Below, one piece after another: positions 8,931-17,372 of a stretch of 64,000 nt of DNA. How positions within the stretch are numbered: position 1 is the stretch's first letter; every line of letters starts with the position of its first letter. Source of the DNA: Sphingobacteriales bacterium (lineage in GTDB: Bacteria > Bacteroidota > Bacteroidia > Chitinophagales > UBA2359); NCBI GenBank assembly GCA_016711285.1, contig JADJTG010000012.1, positions 434,001 through 498,000 on the forward strand, in the 5' to 3' direction. The translations under genes were made by a program, and so were the position numbers. A model generated the notes under the pieces. That model had not been told where the DNA came from. It saw only the letters and a list, made by a program, of their open reading frames with translations, and searched no databases.

Positions 8931-9983
8931 TCACCAAGCACCCAAAGGAAAAGCCAAAGATAAATGATTGCTGGCAGCCGCCTGATGGTAGCGCACAAAG
9001 GCATAATCTAAGCGAAAGCGACGCACTCCGATGCCCACTCCCATCGTAAATCCGTTGAGCGAGCGCACATTGGCGAGTTTGAGTTCTTTTTTGCGCAGGT
9101 GATTATAGCCCAAGCGCACGCTCAAATTTTTTCCCAAATGCAACTCGCCGCCTGCCACAAAATGCCGCAGGAGTTTGTCGCCGAAATATGATTTTTGGGT
9201 GTCGCCGCTATCTTCGTTGATAATGGCGTTGTTGTCGGCGGCGTTGGGGTCGTTGTAGCGAATATCCCATTGCTGCAAGTGGTGGGCGGTGAGGAAAAAA
9301 GAAAAAGGAACATGTTTGAGGCGTTTTGCCATTCCCAATGAAATATCCAAAGGAAGCGGCTCGTGTGTGCCGTTGTAAGTTTTTATTTGTGTGCCCACAT
9401 TTTTTGCCAGCAAAGCCACCACAAATCGACCACTGCTATCGCGGTATGCCACGCCCACATCGGCAGCCACCCCATTGGCGTTATAACTTTCTATTCCCGA
9501 AAAAATTGTTTTGATATTAATGCCGATATTCCAATGTTCTCGCCACTGCTTGGCGGCACTAAGTGCCACGCACACCTCCTGTCCTTTAAAAGTTCCGTTG
9601 ATTTGCCCGTTGGTTTCGGTAGCCGTAAATTCGCCGTAGCTGATATATTGTACACCGCCGCCAATAGTGGCGTGTAAGCTATCTAAGCGGTGGGCGTAAT
9701 TTACGTTTCCATAATGAATATCCGCCACAAAGGGAGTCCAGTGAAAAGCGAGCGCATTGCGCTGAGGGCTGTGGGCGAGCAATGCCGGATTTTGAAACCA
9801 CGCCGCCGCCTGTGTATAATGAGAAGCAACGGCAGCCGTTTGTATGCCGCCCAACGCCGCCACCTGCGCCGAAGGAGACAGCCTTAAAAACTCAAAAGTG
9901 CTGTTGCCGCCGATAACCTGCGCCACAGTACCGGCACTCCAAAACAGAGCCGCTATACAAACAAAAAAATACCGATTCATCAA
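8931..9983 (-). CDS. porQ: Type IX secretion system protein PorQ
   Basis: A 350-residue outer-membrane beta-barrel protein. A signal peptide covers residues 1-22 (ending VAQ). The mature N-terminus has the family signature FEFLRLSPSAQVAALGG followed by a run of beta strands with alternating aromatic residues, ending in DYAFVRYHQAAASNHLSLAF. PorQ is one of the T9SS components needed for the anionic-LPS attachment complex in Porphyromonas. The window also encodes many T9SS clients. It ends 120 bases upstream of the lipoprotein gene on the same strand. Confidence 0.85.
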   Translation of the reverse strand: MMNRYFFVCIAALFWSAGTVAQVIGGNSTFEFLRLSPSAQVAALGGIQTAAVASHYTQAAAWFQNPALLAHSPQRNALAFHWTPFVADIHYGNVNYAHRLDSLHATIGGGVQYISYGEFTATETNGQINGTFKGQEVCVALSAAKQWREHWNIGINIKTIFSGIESYNANGVAADVGVAYRDSSGRFVVALLAKNVGTQIKTYNGTHEPLPLDISLGMAKRLKHVPFSFFLTAHHLQQWDIRYNDPNAADNNAIINEDSGDTQKSYFGDKLLRHFVAGGELHLGKNLSVRLGYNHLRKKELKLANVRSLNGFTMGVGIGVRRFRLDYAFVRYHQAAASNHLSLAFPLGAW

Positions 9984-10163
9984 AATATCAGAAAAATAAT
10001 AATAATGCTGTAAAGAAAAGAAAGATGTATTTGCAGTAAAATAGTTGCAATGCCGATAATATTTTTATAATTTCGTGTTTAACTGCTCATAAAATACTGC
10101 TAATTTTGGGTTTTTGTTGCCGTAAATATACACCAATATCTCTTATATTTTTTTGTTTAAAAG

Positions 10164-10635
10164 ATGAGTAATGAAAGTATTGAACCTGTAAAATCCGAAG
10201 AACCTGTTTTTAATTACGATGAAAAATTGGTGTGGCAAGGCAATCCTTCCCAAAACGCCAACATGAAAATATTTGTGGGCTGTTTGCTGTTATCGTGGTT
10301 GGTATTTCCGGTATTGTATGCTTTATGGAAATGGTACGAACTCGAAACCACCAATTATATCATCACCAATGAGCGTATTCTTATCAAAAGCGGTATTTTT
10401 TTCGCGCGTTACGCAAGAGCTGGAGTTGTATCGTGTAAAAGACTATACAGTAGAAGAGCCTTTTGAGTTGCGTATTTTTCATTTGGCAAATATAGTATTG
10501 GTGAGTTCGGATAAAAGCCTGCCTTCTATCACCTTATACGCCATCAGCGAAGCCGAAACACTGCGCGACCACATTCGCTATCATGTAGAGCGGCTGCGTG
10601 CTGCCAAAGGCGTGCGCGAAGTAGATTTGAAATAA
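10164..10635 (+). pseudogene. Bacterial PH domain (bPH2/DUF304) membrane protein, frameshifted
   Basis: The first frame (10164-10402) encodes an N-terminal segment with a two-part transmembrane hairpin (KIFVGCLLLSWLVFPVLYAL) and the start of a YdbS-like PH domain (NYIITNERILIKSGIF). The rest of the domain (VTQELELYRVKDYTVEEPF onwards) continues in a +1-related frame to 10635. Removing one T from the seven-T run at 10396-10402 restores one open frame of about 156 residues. This is either a real frameshift, a slippage site or a sequence error. The function of the family is unknown beyond membrane association. Confidence 0.8.
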
Positions 10636-10798
10636 TCATCAAGAACTGTAATGTGCTTGTTTTTTTCTTAAAAAATATAGTTATACTGCTTTTTTATACC
10701 ATTTTTTATACCTTTGAGCCGCTGTATAAATGAAAATAACCTCATTTATTAAAAGATATTTTTTCTAACAACGCTACATTATTATATACAAACATAGC

Positions 10799-11650
10799 AT
10801 GGCAACATCGCTTCCCGAATTACAAAATATAGCTTCGCAAGTACGCCGCGATATTATGCGAATGGTTTTTGCCGTACAAAGCGGGCATCCGGGCGGCTCT
10901 TTGGGCTGCACCGAATACCTCACGGCTTTGTATTTCAGTATTATGAAATACAAAAACAAAAAATTCGCTATGGACGGCAAAGGCGAAGATATATTCTTTT
11001 TATCCAACGGTCATATCAGTCCGGTTTTTTATAGTGTTTTGGCTCGCAGCGGTTTTTTTCCGGTGTCGGAGTTGGCTACATTTCGCCGCCTCAACTCGCG
11101 CCTGCAAGGACACCCCACCACCCACGAGCATCTGCCAGGTGTGCGTGTAGCTTCGGGTTCTTTGGGGCAGGGTTTGTCGGTGGCTATCGGTGCGGCACTC
11201 TCCAAACGCCTCCATGCGGACGACCGCACGGTGTATGCGCTCTGTGGTGACGGCGAATTACAAGAGGGGCAGATTTGGGAAGCGGCGATGTTTGCGGCAC
11301 ATCATCAGGTGGATAATTTGATTGCTACAGTGGATTGGAACGGTCAGCAAATTGACGGACCTACACGCGAAGTGATGGATTTGGGCGATTTGGAAGCAAA
11401 ATGGAAAGCCTTCGGGTGGCGGGTATTGGTGCTGGAAGACGGCAACGATATGTCGGCGGTAGTAGCTGCCCTGCGCCGCGCCAAACGCCTCTGCGGTAAA
11501 GGAAAACCCATTATGATACTGATGAAAACCATTATGGGCAAAGGGGTAGATTTTATGGAAAACAGCCACAAATGGCATGGCTCGCCGCCCAACGCCGAAC
11601 AGTTGGAGCATGCTTTGGCACAATTGCCCGAAACACTCGGTGATTATTAG
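10799..11650 (+). CDS. Transketolase, N-terminal (thiamine-binding) subunit
   Basis: A 283-residue protein matching the N-terminal half of split transketolases. It moves two-carbon ketol units in the pentose phosphate pathway. The thiamine diphosphate motif GDGELQEGQIWEA...N lies at about residues 149-180, and the substrate/cofactor region SGHPGGS is at 28-34. In split systems the C-terminal half (about 310-330 residues) normally follows directly. Here the stop is followed by a terminator and mobile elements, and no partner gene is in the window. The subunit cannot be active alone, so the partner must lie elsewhere or be lost. Confidence 0.92.
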   Translation: MATSLPELQNIASQVRRDIMRMVFAVQSGHPGGSLGCTEYLTALYFSIMKYKNKKFAMDGKGEDIFFLSNGHISPVFYSVLARSGFFPVSELATFRRLNSRLQGHPTTHEHLPGVRVASGSLGQGLSVAIGAALSKRLHADDRTVYALCGDGELQEGQIWEAAMFAAHHQVDNLIATVDWNGQQIDGPTREVMDLGDLEAKWKAFGWRVLVLEDGNDMSAVVAALRRAKRLCGKGKPIMILMKTIMGKGVDFMENSHKWHGSPPNAEQLEHALAQLPETLGDY

Positions 11651-11680
11651 AAATCTGTATTTTCTGAAAAAAATTATAGC

Positions 11681-11722
11681 AAAAAAGCGGCTGCCCGAAA
11701 AATAAGGATAGTCGCTTTTTTT
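11681..11722 (+). terminator. Probable Rho-independent terminator
   Basis: AAAAAAGCG pairs with CGCTTTTTTT around an imperfect inner stem, ending in a T run, 30 bases after the transketolase subunit gene. Confidence 0.75.
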
Positions 11723-11740
11723 ATTGAACATCATCGTTAT

Positions 11741-11785
11741 TATTATACCATTAAAACATCTATTGGGTACAGTTTTTATTATAGA
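11741..11785 (+). repeat. Mobile-element end motif, copy 2
   Basis: Second copy of the 45-base motif (see 7182). It is followed at 11789 by GGTAGTGATTTAAAATG, the apparent left end of an IS1-like element, rather than by IS630-like sequence. This suggests that the IS1-like element inserted into an older element, or that the rest was lost. Confidence 0.7.
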
Positions 11786-11788
11786 TTA

Positions 11789-12540
11789 GGTAGTGATTTA
11801 AAATGTATGCTGAATATTTAGAGGGGTACGGAACTTGTTTCTAAGAAAAATATAAGTTTTAATGATACCGTAGCGCATATCATCTTTCTTAGAAAAGCAA
11901 ACGGTTTGGCGGCAGAGCCTTTTTAAATGTGTTCTGAAATCTCGGTTGCGCCTTTCAATATGGGTAGTTTTAGCCTTTGCGATAATATGCTTTTGAGGAG
12001 CAATGTACTTTTTATAAGACTTCCAATCATCGGTTCGGTAGGAATCAATTTGTAAATGAGCGAGTTTTCTCATCAGAGCTTTGCAAGCCGAATTATTGCG
12101 TTTTCCGATGTAAAAAGCTAAAATTTGACCAGAATCTGCGTCATAAGCATACCAAAGCCAGCGTTTGCCTTGTTTGCGATGTTTGACAAAAGTCCACATT
12201 TCATCAATTTGGACTTTCTTAAAATGCCCTTGAACAATAGGCTCTTCTATTTGTCTGAACCACTTGCGCAAAATCAATAAGATGCCCGCGATGCTTATTC
12301 CACAGACCCTTTGAATATCTCTGATACCACTGCCATTGAAGGTCATACAGCGAACCTGCCGTTTAATACGGGGATCTGCTCCTTTGTATTTGTAGGCAAA
12401 TTGTAATTGTTTTCTGCACCCATAACAATAGAAATTTTGAGTACCATTGGCTTTTTTGCCATTTTTTTTTACATTTGTATCCTCACAATGAGTTCAAACC
12501 ACTTGAACCAGTATTTCAGACATACTAATTTAAGTTGGTT
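11789..12540 (-). mobile_element. IS1-family insertion sequence, degenerate
   Basis: About 750 bases, the size of IS1. The left boundary GGTAGTGATTTAAAATGTATG and, on the other strand, CCAACTTAAATTAGTATG at the right share a TTAAA-N-TATG core and are plausible weak terminal inverted repeats. The transposase inside carries a nonsense codon. Exact ends and target duplications could not be fixed by eye. Confidence 0.7.
11798..12523 (-). pseudogene. IS1-family transposase with an early in-frame TGA
   Basis: Read on the minus strand from the ATG at 12523, the frame gives MSEILVQVV, then TGA at 12496-12494, then a zinc-ribbon-like segment (THC...YCYGC) running without shift into a 182-residue open frame from 12346. 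That part has the IS1 InsB hallmarks: DEMWTFV, YRTDDWKSY, and the C-terminal IERRNRDFRTHLKRLCRQT followed by VCFSKK. The TGA sits where a first zinc-ribbon cysteine (TGT) is expected, so a single substitution (TGT to TGA) probably killed the gene. IS1 normally uses two frames with -1 shifting, whereas here both parts share one frame. Confidence 0.85.
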
Positions 12541-12551
12541 TTGCCCTTTTG

Positions 12552-12574
12552 AGTTGTCAATATGACAACTTTTT
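12552..12574 (+). promoter_or_regulatory. Palindrome upstream of the multicopper oxidase gene
   Basis: AGTTGTCA-ATA-TGACAACT followed by TTTT, 50 bases before the oxidase start. It could be an operator for a dimeric regulator or a small terminator closing off the insertion sequence. Sequence alone does not decide. Confidence 0.45.
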
Positions 12575-12624
12575 GCAAAAATCACCAGTATACATTCTTA
12601 ATGAGTATCCAATTTTTAAATAAA

Positions 12625-14313
12625 ATGAAGCATTTATTTTTATCAGTAGCACTTATGTTTGGGGCTATATCAACACAAGCGCAATTCACAAGTCCTTTAT
12701 ACGTGCCACCAACTGTATCGGGTGGCAATATCAGTTTGATGCTGCAAAATGGCACTAAATCGTTTTACTCAGGTTTCAATACCAGTACAATAGGTTACAA
12801 TGGCAGCCATCTTGGACCGACACTTGTATTGCAAAGTGGGCAAAATGTCACGATTGATGTGATGAATATGCTGGGGGACACAACCACTACACATTGGCAT
12901 GGGCTGCACGTTAGCCCTGCTAACGATGGAGGCCCACACAACCTCATTATGGATGGGGCAACTTGGTCACCTTCATTTACAGTAATGGACAAAGCCTCAA
13001 CCTATTGGTATCATCCGCATCTACATGGTAAAACAATGAAGCAGGTAGTCAAAGGAGCAGCAGGTATGATTATCGTACAAGATGCTCAAGAAGCGGCTCT
13101 TTCACTGCCCCGCACTTATGGTATTGATGATTTCCCATTGGTGTTTCAGTTTTTGACTGTTGATGCCACAACCAAACAAATTGTAATGGATGACGAATTG
13201 GATAATGAAATTTTTGTGAACGGCAAAATTCAACCGTATTTAGAAGTGCCAGCCCAAGTTGTTCGATTACGTCTGCTTAACGCCTCAAGCCACCGCTTTT
13301 TTATGTTTGGTTTTGATGACAACCGCAATTTTCAGCAGATTGGCTCAGATGCAGGTTTGTTGAATGCTCCATTAACTATGAACCGTTTAATGTTAGGTTC
13401 GGGCGAAAGAGCCGAAATTTTAGTGGATTTTTCGGGGCAGGAAGGTAGTAGTTTCTATATCAAACAATTTGGCACACAACTTCCTGCTGGCTATCCGGGT
13501 GGTCCGCCTGACATGATGGGAATGATGCAACTCGGTCCATTGGATAATACAAATTTCAATTTATTAAAAATAAACGTTGTTGCACAAACACCAAACCCAA
13601 TTACGACTATTCCTCCTGCTCTGGTAAATAATACCCCCTGGTCACAAGTGGGTGCCTCTACTCGTACTATTGCTATTACTGCCAGCCCCATGATGAGTAT
13701 GACCAATTTTTTGATGAATGGTGTGAAATACAACGAAAACACGATTAACTTCACTACACAAAAAGATAATGTGGAAATTTGGAATATTACCAATCAATCT
13801 ATGATGCCGCACCCTTTTCATATTCATGGCAATTCGTTTTATGTACTTAGCGTAGATGGAGCAAGCCCTCCCGTTAATTTGCAGGGAAGAAAAGATGTTG
13901 TTACTGTCCCGCCAATGAACGGTAGTGTTAGTTTGATAATAAAATACGAAGACTTTGCAGACCCAACGATGCCATATATGTACCATTGCCATATTCTAAG
14001 TCATGAAGATAATGGCATGATGGGACAGTTTATTATAAATAATTCAACAACAGGTATTGAAACCATTGAGGCGAGTAATAATATTACCGTTTCTCCAAAT
14101 CCAACTTTTGAGGAATTTACTGTTCAATTGAATGACCACAACCAGATGGATGAATTGACTATATATAATTCAATTGGGCGTGTAGTATATTCAACTACTA
14201 GTAATGAAAAAACTGCTAACTTGTCCTTAAAAGGTATGACAGCAGGTAATTATTATGTAAAGATTAAATCTAATCAACAATATTTCTCAACAAAAATACT
14301 GAAAATTAACTAA
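12625..14313 (+). CDS. Secreted multicopper oxidase with T9SS sorting domain
   Basis: A 562-residue periplasmic or surface enzyme of the CueO/laccase-like three-domain family. The ATG at 12625 gives a good signal peptide (ending TQAQF); two upstream in-frame ATGs do not. The four copper motifs are present: HWH at 90-92, a YHPHLHG segment, HPFHIHG, and HCHILSHEDNGMM at 454-466 with the type-1 cysteine C455. A Met-rich stretch (PPDMMGMMQLG) recalls copper- or Cu(I)-handling oxidases. Residues from about 485 form a Por-type C-terminal sorting domain (VSPNP...GNYYVKI), so it is a T9SS client. It lies between element motif copies 2 and 3, which suggests acquisition with mobile DNA. Confidence 0.92.
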   Translation: MKHLFLSVALMFGAISTQAQFTSPLYVPPTVSGGNISLMLQNGTKSFYSGFNTSTIGYNGSHLGPTLVLQSGQNVTIDVMNMLGDTTTTHWHGLHVSPANDGGPHNLIMDGATWSPSFTVMDKASTYWYHPHLHGKTMKQVVKGAAGMIIVQDAQEAALSLPRTYGIDDFPLVFQFLTVDATTKQIVMDDELDNEIFVNGKIQPYLEVPAQVVRLRLLNASSHRFFMFGFDDNRNFQQIGSDAGLLNAPLTMNRLMLGSGERAEILVDFSGQEGSSFYIKQFGTQLPAGYPGGPPDMMGMMQLGPLDNTNFNLLKINVVAQTPNPITTIPPALVNNTPWSQVGASTRTIAITASPMMSMTNFLMNGVKYNENTINFTTQKDNVEIWNITNQSMMPHPFHIHGNSFYVLSVDGASPPVNLQGRKDVVTVPPMNGSVSLIIKYEDFADPTMPYMYHCHILSHEDNGMMGQFIINNSTTGIETIEASNNITVSPNPTFEEFTVQLNDHNQMDELTIYNSIGRVVYSTTSNEKTANLSLKGMTAGNYYVKIKSNQQYFSTKILKIN

Positions 14314-14357
14314 ATAATACCATTAAGACATCTATTTGACACAGTTTTTATAGTAAA
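14313..14357 (+). repeat. Mobile-element end motif, copy 3
   Basis: Third copy of the 45-base motif (see 7182). It starts at the last base of the oxidase stop codon and precedes the second IS630-like remnant. Confidence 0.75.
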
Positions 14358-14368
14358 GTAATCATCTG

Positions 14369-14683
14369 TCATTACCCATAGAACTTATCATAAAAGAGTC
14401 AGCAGAGTACCTAAAACAGCTGCATAAAAAAGCCAAAAGGAACAGTATTTCAACAATAAAGATGTTGATGAATATCCAAAGCGGTATCCACCACAATCAT
14501 ATTCTCGCCATCAAGTCGGGAGTTTCTCTGCGTTCGATAAATAGGTGGAAATCGCAGGGACTTGATGGTTTGCTTAGGGATAATAGAGGCGGCGATTTTC
14601 GTAGCCATCTCGAAGAAATAGACAAGGAGCGGATATTTCAAAAGCTAAAAGATATAATCTCAGCACAAAACATTAAGAAGTAA
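14369..14683 (+). pseudogene. IS630-like transposase remnant, second copy
   Basis: Nearly the same sequence as the 7233 remnant (SLPIELIIKESAEYLKQLHK, MLMNIQSGIHHNHILAIKSG). The ATG of copy 1 is lost here through a CT insertion, 12 bases are deleted in frame after the helix-turn-helix, and the sequence diverges after about 75 codons. No DDE domain remains. Confidence 0.8.
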
Positions 14684-14825
14684 TATTTGTTTATAACACG
14701 GCAAACTTTCGGACTTGGATAACAAGAAATAAAATAAACAATTTGTCCGGCTAACGGGGGCGAAAGTATGCTTCAACTCAAGGAATTTTAAAGCAAACCG
14801 AAAACAAAAAATATTCATTTTGTCT

Positions 14826-15374
14826 ATGTCATCTCCTATTTCCAGCAACAACGAAGCGCAACCTATTGTCAATCGTGTGGCGCAGAGCGGTATTATCACG
14901 CTCAATTTAGAAGATTTTTTACCCCGATTACCCGTTGCGGTCATTGATTTGAAGGATTTTTTGTTCAAAGGTTTGGTATTGCGGGAGCAGGAATTCCGCG
15001 ATGCTCTCAAAGCTCATAATTGGCAACAATATGCCAATACTCATGTGGCGGTGCATTGTAGTGTTGATGCTTTGCTTCCTTTGTGGGCATATATGCTGGT
15101 GGCGGCATATACGCAGGATATTGCTAAAAGCGTACATTATGGCGATGAGGCACAGGTGGAGACAGCTTTGTTGCTTGAAGCGATGCAGGCGATGAATTTG
15201 GAAATATGGATGGATAAAAAAGTCGTGATAAAGGGTTGTGGTGCAAAAAAAATGTCGCCTGCTGCTTATTTAGCTATTACTCATTTGCTCAAACCTTATG
15301 TGGCTTCTTTGATGTACGGCGAACCTTGCTCTACCGTACCTGTTTATAAAAAGCCCAAACCCAAAACTATTTGA
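14826..15374 (+). CDS. DUF2480 family protein
   Basis: A protein of about 182 residues that is widely conserved in Bacteroidota and of unknown function. Recognisable signature segments are IVNRVAQSGIITLNLEDF near the N-terminus, a VIDLKDFLFKGL segment, HCSVDALLPLWAYMLVA, VVIKGCGAKKM and the C-terminal SLMYGEPCSTVPVYKK. The conserved cysteines in these last two segments suggest metal or cofactor binding, which is inference. It has no signal peptide. The open frame begins at 14820 with an alternative start codon; the first ATG is 14826. Confidence 0.85.
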   Translation: MSSPISSNNEAQPIVNRVAQSGIITLNLEDFLPRLPVAVIDLKDFLFKGLVLREQEFRDALKAHNWQQYANTHVAVHCSVDALLPLWAYMLVAAYTQDIAKSVHYGDEAQVETALLLEAMQAMNLEIWMDKKVVIKGCGAKKMSPAAYLAITHLLKPYVASLMYGEPCSTVPVYKKPKPKTI

Positions 15375-15407
15375 GCAAAAACAGGTTTTTCTGTAAAGAT
15401 GTTTTTC

Positions 15408-17222
15408 TTATTCACCATTGAGCATTAACTCGCGGATATTTTTGACCGGCAAACTGCCATAACCCAAAAATTGTTCGTGAAAATCTTTTAACTTAAAATC
15501 TGCCCCTAAAATGCTTTTTATCTCCTCGCGCAATTCGTAAATTTCGCTTAATCCGGCATAGGCGGTGGCGAGTTGTACGGCATTGTGTTGTGTTTGCTGC
15601 CATTGTCGGCGGGCTTGCGCCTCGTCCTGAAATGCCTCTTGCGTGAGCAACATGATCGCCTCTTCTTCATTCCAATCCAATACATGCACGCCATAATCCA
15701 TCAAAGCATTGCATACTATACCTAAGTTGCGTTTGTAATAATTGAGCCACAGTTCAGGAGACTGATTTCCGTAGCCTTCTTCGAGCATCATACGCTCCGC
15801 ATAGTTTGCCCAGCCCTGATGGGTGGTCGGGCTTGCAAATACCTGATTTATCAAATCTTTATGCTCCTGTTCATACAAATTTTTTGTGTAGTAACCGGGT
15901 ATGGTTTCGTGTATATTGAGCAGTTGTATGGCAAAATGATTATAGTTGCGCAAGATATTTTCGGCGGCGGGCATTTCCTGCAAGGGCTTCACATAATAAA
16001 AGGCTTCTGCTTGCGGGCTATAAACTCCCGACCGCCACAAAAAAGCCAAATCTGCCATTGGGTACAGCGAGGCGGGCATAGGGCGTATTTCTACGGGTTG
16101 TGCTGTTTTGCCGATATTGAACAGATTGTGTTGTTGTGTGAAATTTTGCAGTTGGGTGATATTCTGTTGGAGGTCGGCAGCAAGTTGGGCAGGGCTGCTG
16201 TGTTGTTGTGCCAATATATCCAATAATTGGCGGCTGTGGGCTAAAGTGTATTCTAATACGGTGTCGGGAAAGTATTTTGCCCACAGTTGCGCCGTTAGCC
16301 CTATTACTCTTTGATGAATGGCATCTTTCTCACCCAAAGCACGGGAATATAGTTCTTCGGGTGTATAGCGTGTATTGAGTTCAAGGGCAAATTTTTCTTT
16401 ATACAGTTGTTCGCCCAAGCGAAAACTTTTCGGAAAAGGGGTGAGTTCGGCACGCGGCAGCGCATCGTTTTTTAAATACAGCATAAAACTCTGAACGGCA
16501 AGTTGTGCTTTTTCCAGACGCTTCTCAAAAGCCGGAATATCCACACGAAAAAAAACCTGCCCTCCGGCTTGGCGGTAGCGTTCGAGCAGATTGGGTATAT
16601 CGTGGTAAAAAACACTTTTCAGTGCTTCGGTGCGTGTATTTGCCCACTGTGCGTGTACCAAAGTCGGCGTTTTGATATTTTCGCGCGGTATTTTGAAATA
16701 CTCCGTCAATTTCTCTATTTTATGATTGATTTTATACAACTTTTCATCATCGGGAGCATTGCTGTTTAAAATAACCGTAAATGCCTCCGTGGGGTTGTAA
16801 TAATCAGGATTCCATTCCTGTTCTTTTAAAGTTTCTATATAAAAAAGCTGCTTGTTCAGGGCATTTTCCATCTCTTGATAATCTATACGCAAAGCCGTCG
16901 GCAACTGTTCGGGGCGAAAAGTATGTAAATCTTCTGCAATAGATTTATAGTAATTGGCACTTTGTTGCAACTGCTGCACAGTGGGCATATACAAAGTGGT
17001 ATCGTAAGCCGTCATTCCCTGCTCCGAAGCAGCCTGCGGATTCAAAAACCAATAAGTATCTAAAAAATTCTTTTTATAATCTTCAAAAAACAAATTCATT
17101 TCGTGGCTGCTCTGCTGTGCTTTTACGCCTGTTACAGCCATTGCACCCCACACCAACCAGCAGCCGAGTGAACGAAAAATAATCACTGTTCTTTTATATA
17201 GAAACATATTGGATTTAAACAA
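15408..17222 (-). CDS. DUF885 family secreted protein with altered HExxPGH motif
   Basis: A 604-residue protein with an N-terminal signal peptide (ending VKAQQ, with a long n-region; an inner ATG at residue 6 is an alternative start). DUF885 proteins are predicted zinc carboxypeptidase-like helical enzymes with a motif of the form HExxPGHxxQ. Here residues 438-447 read HETIPGYYTK: the first His and Glu are kept, the second His is replaced by Tyr and the Gln by Lys. The remaining helical scaffold appears complete. The protein may be catalytically altered or inactive. The gene is convergent with the DUF2480 gene. Confidence 0.82.
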   Translation of the reverse strand: MFKSNMFLYKRTVIIFRSLGCWLVWGAMAVTGVKAQQSSHEMNLFFEDYKKNFLDTYWFLNPQAASEQGMTAYDTTLYMPTVQQLQQSANYYKSIAEDLHTFRPEQLPTALRIDYQEMENALNKQLFYIETLKEQEWNPDYYNPTEAFTVILNSNAPDDEKLYKINHKIEKLTEYFKIPRENIKTPTLVHAQWANTRTEALKSVFYHDIPNLLERYRQAGGQVFFRVDIPAFEKRLEKAQLAVQSFMLYLKNDALPRAELTPFPKSFRLGEQLYKEKFALELNTRYTPEELYSRALGEKDAIHQRVIGLTAQLWAKYFPDTVLEYTLAHSRQLLDILAQQHSSPAQLAADLQQNITQLQNFTQQHNLFNIGKTAQPVEIRPMPASLYPMADLAFLWRSGVYSPQAEAFYYVKPLQEMPAAENILRNYNHFAIQLLNIHETIPGYYTKNLYEQEHKDLINQVFASPTTHQGWANYAERMMLEEGYGNQSPELWLNYYKRNLGIVCNALMDYGVHVLDWNEEEAIMLLTQEAFQDEAQARRQWQQTQHNAVQLATAYAGLSEIYELREEIKSILGADFKLKDFHEQFLGYGSLPVKNIRELMLNGE

Positions 17223-17372
17223 ATTAAATACACTATCAATTAAATTGTTTTTGGTATTTGCAAAATATCAAAAACACAAAAAGTGGCGTTTTTTTGTTTT
17301 TTTAAAAAATAAATTTAATTAATAATGTATTGCTGCATCGGCAGAAGTTGCTCTACCTCCTTTTTTTATTTG

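Noticed and set aside
7182..14683. A composite transposon bounded by the two IS630 remnants
   Set aside because: The interval contains porQ and other core genes, so independent insertions are more likely than one mobile unit.
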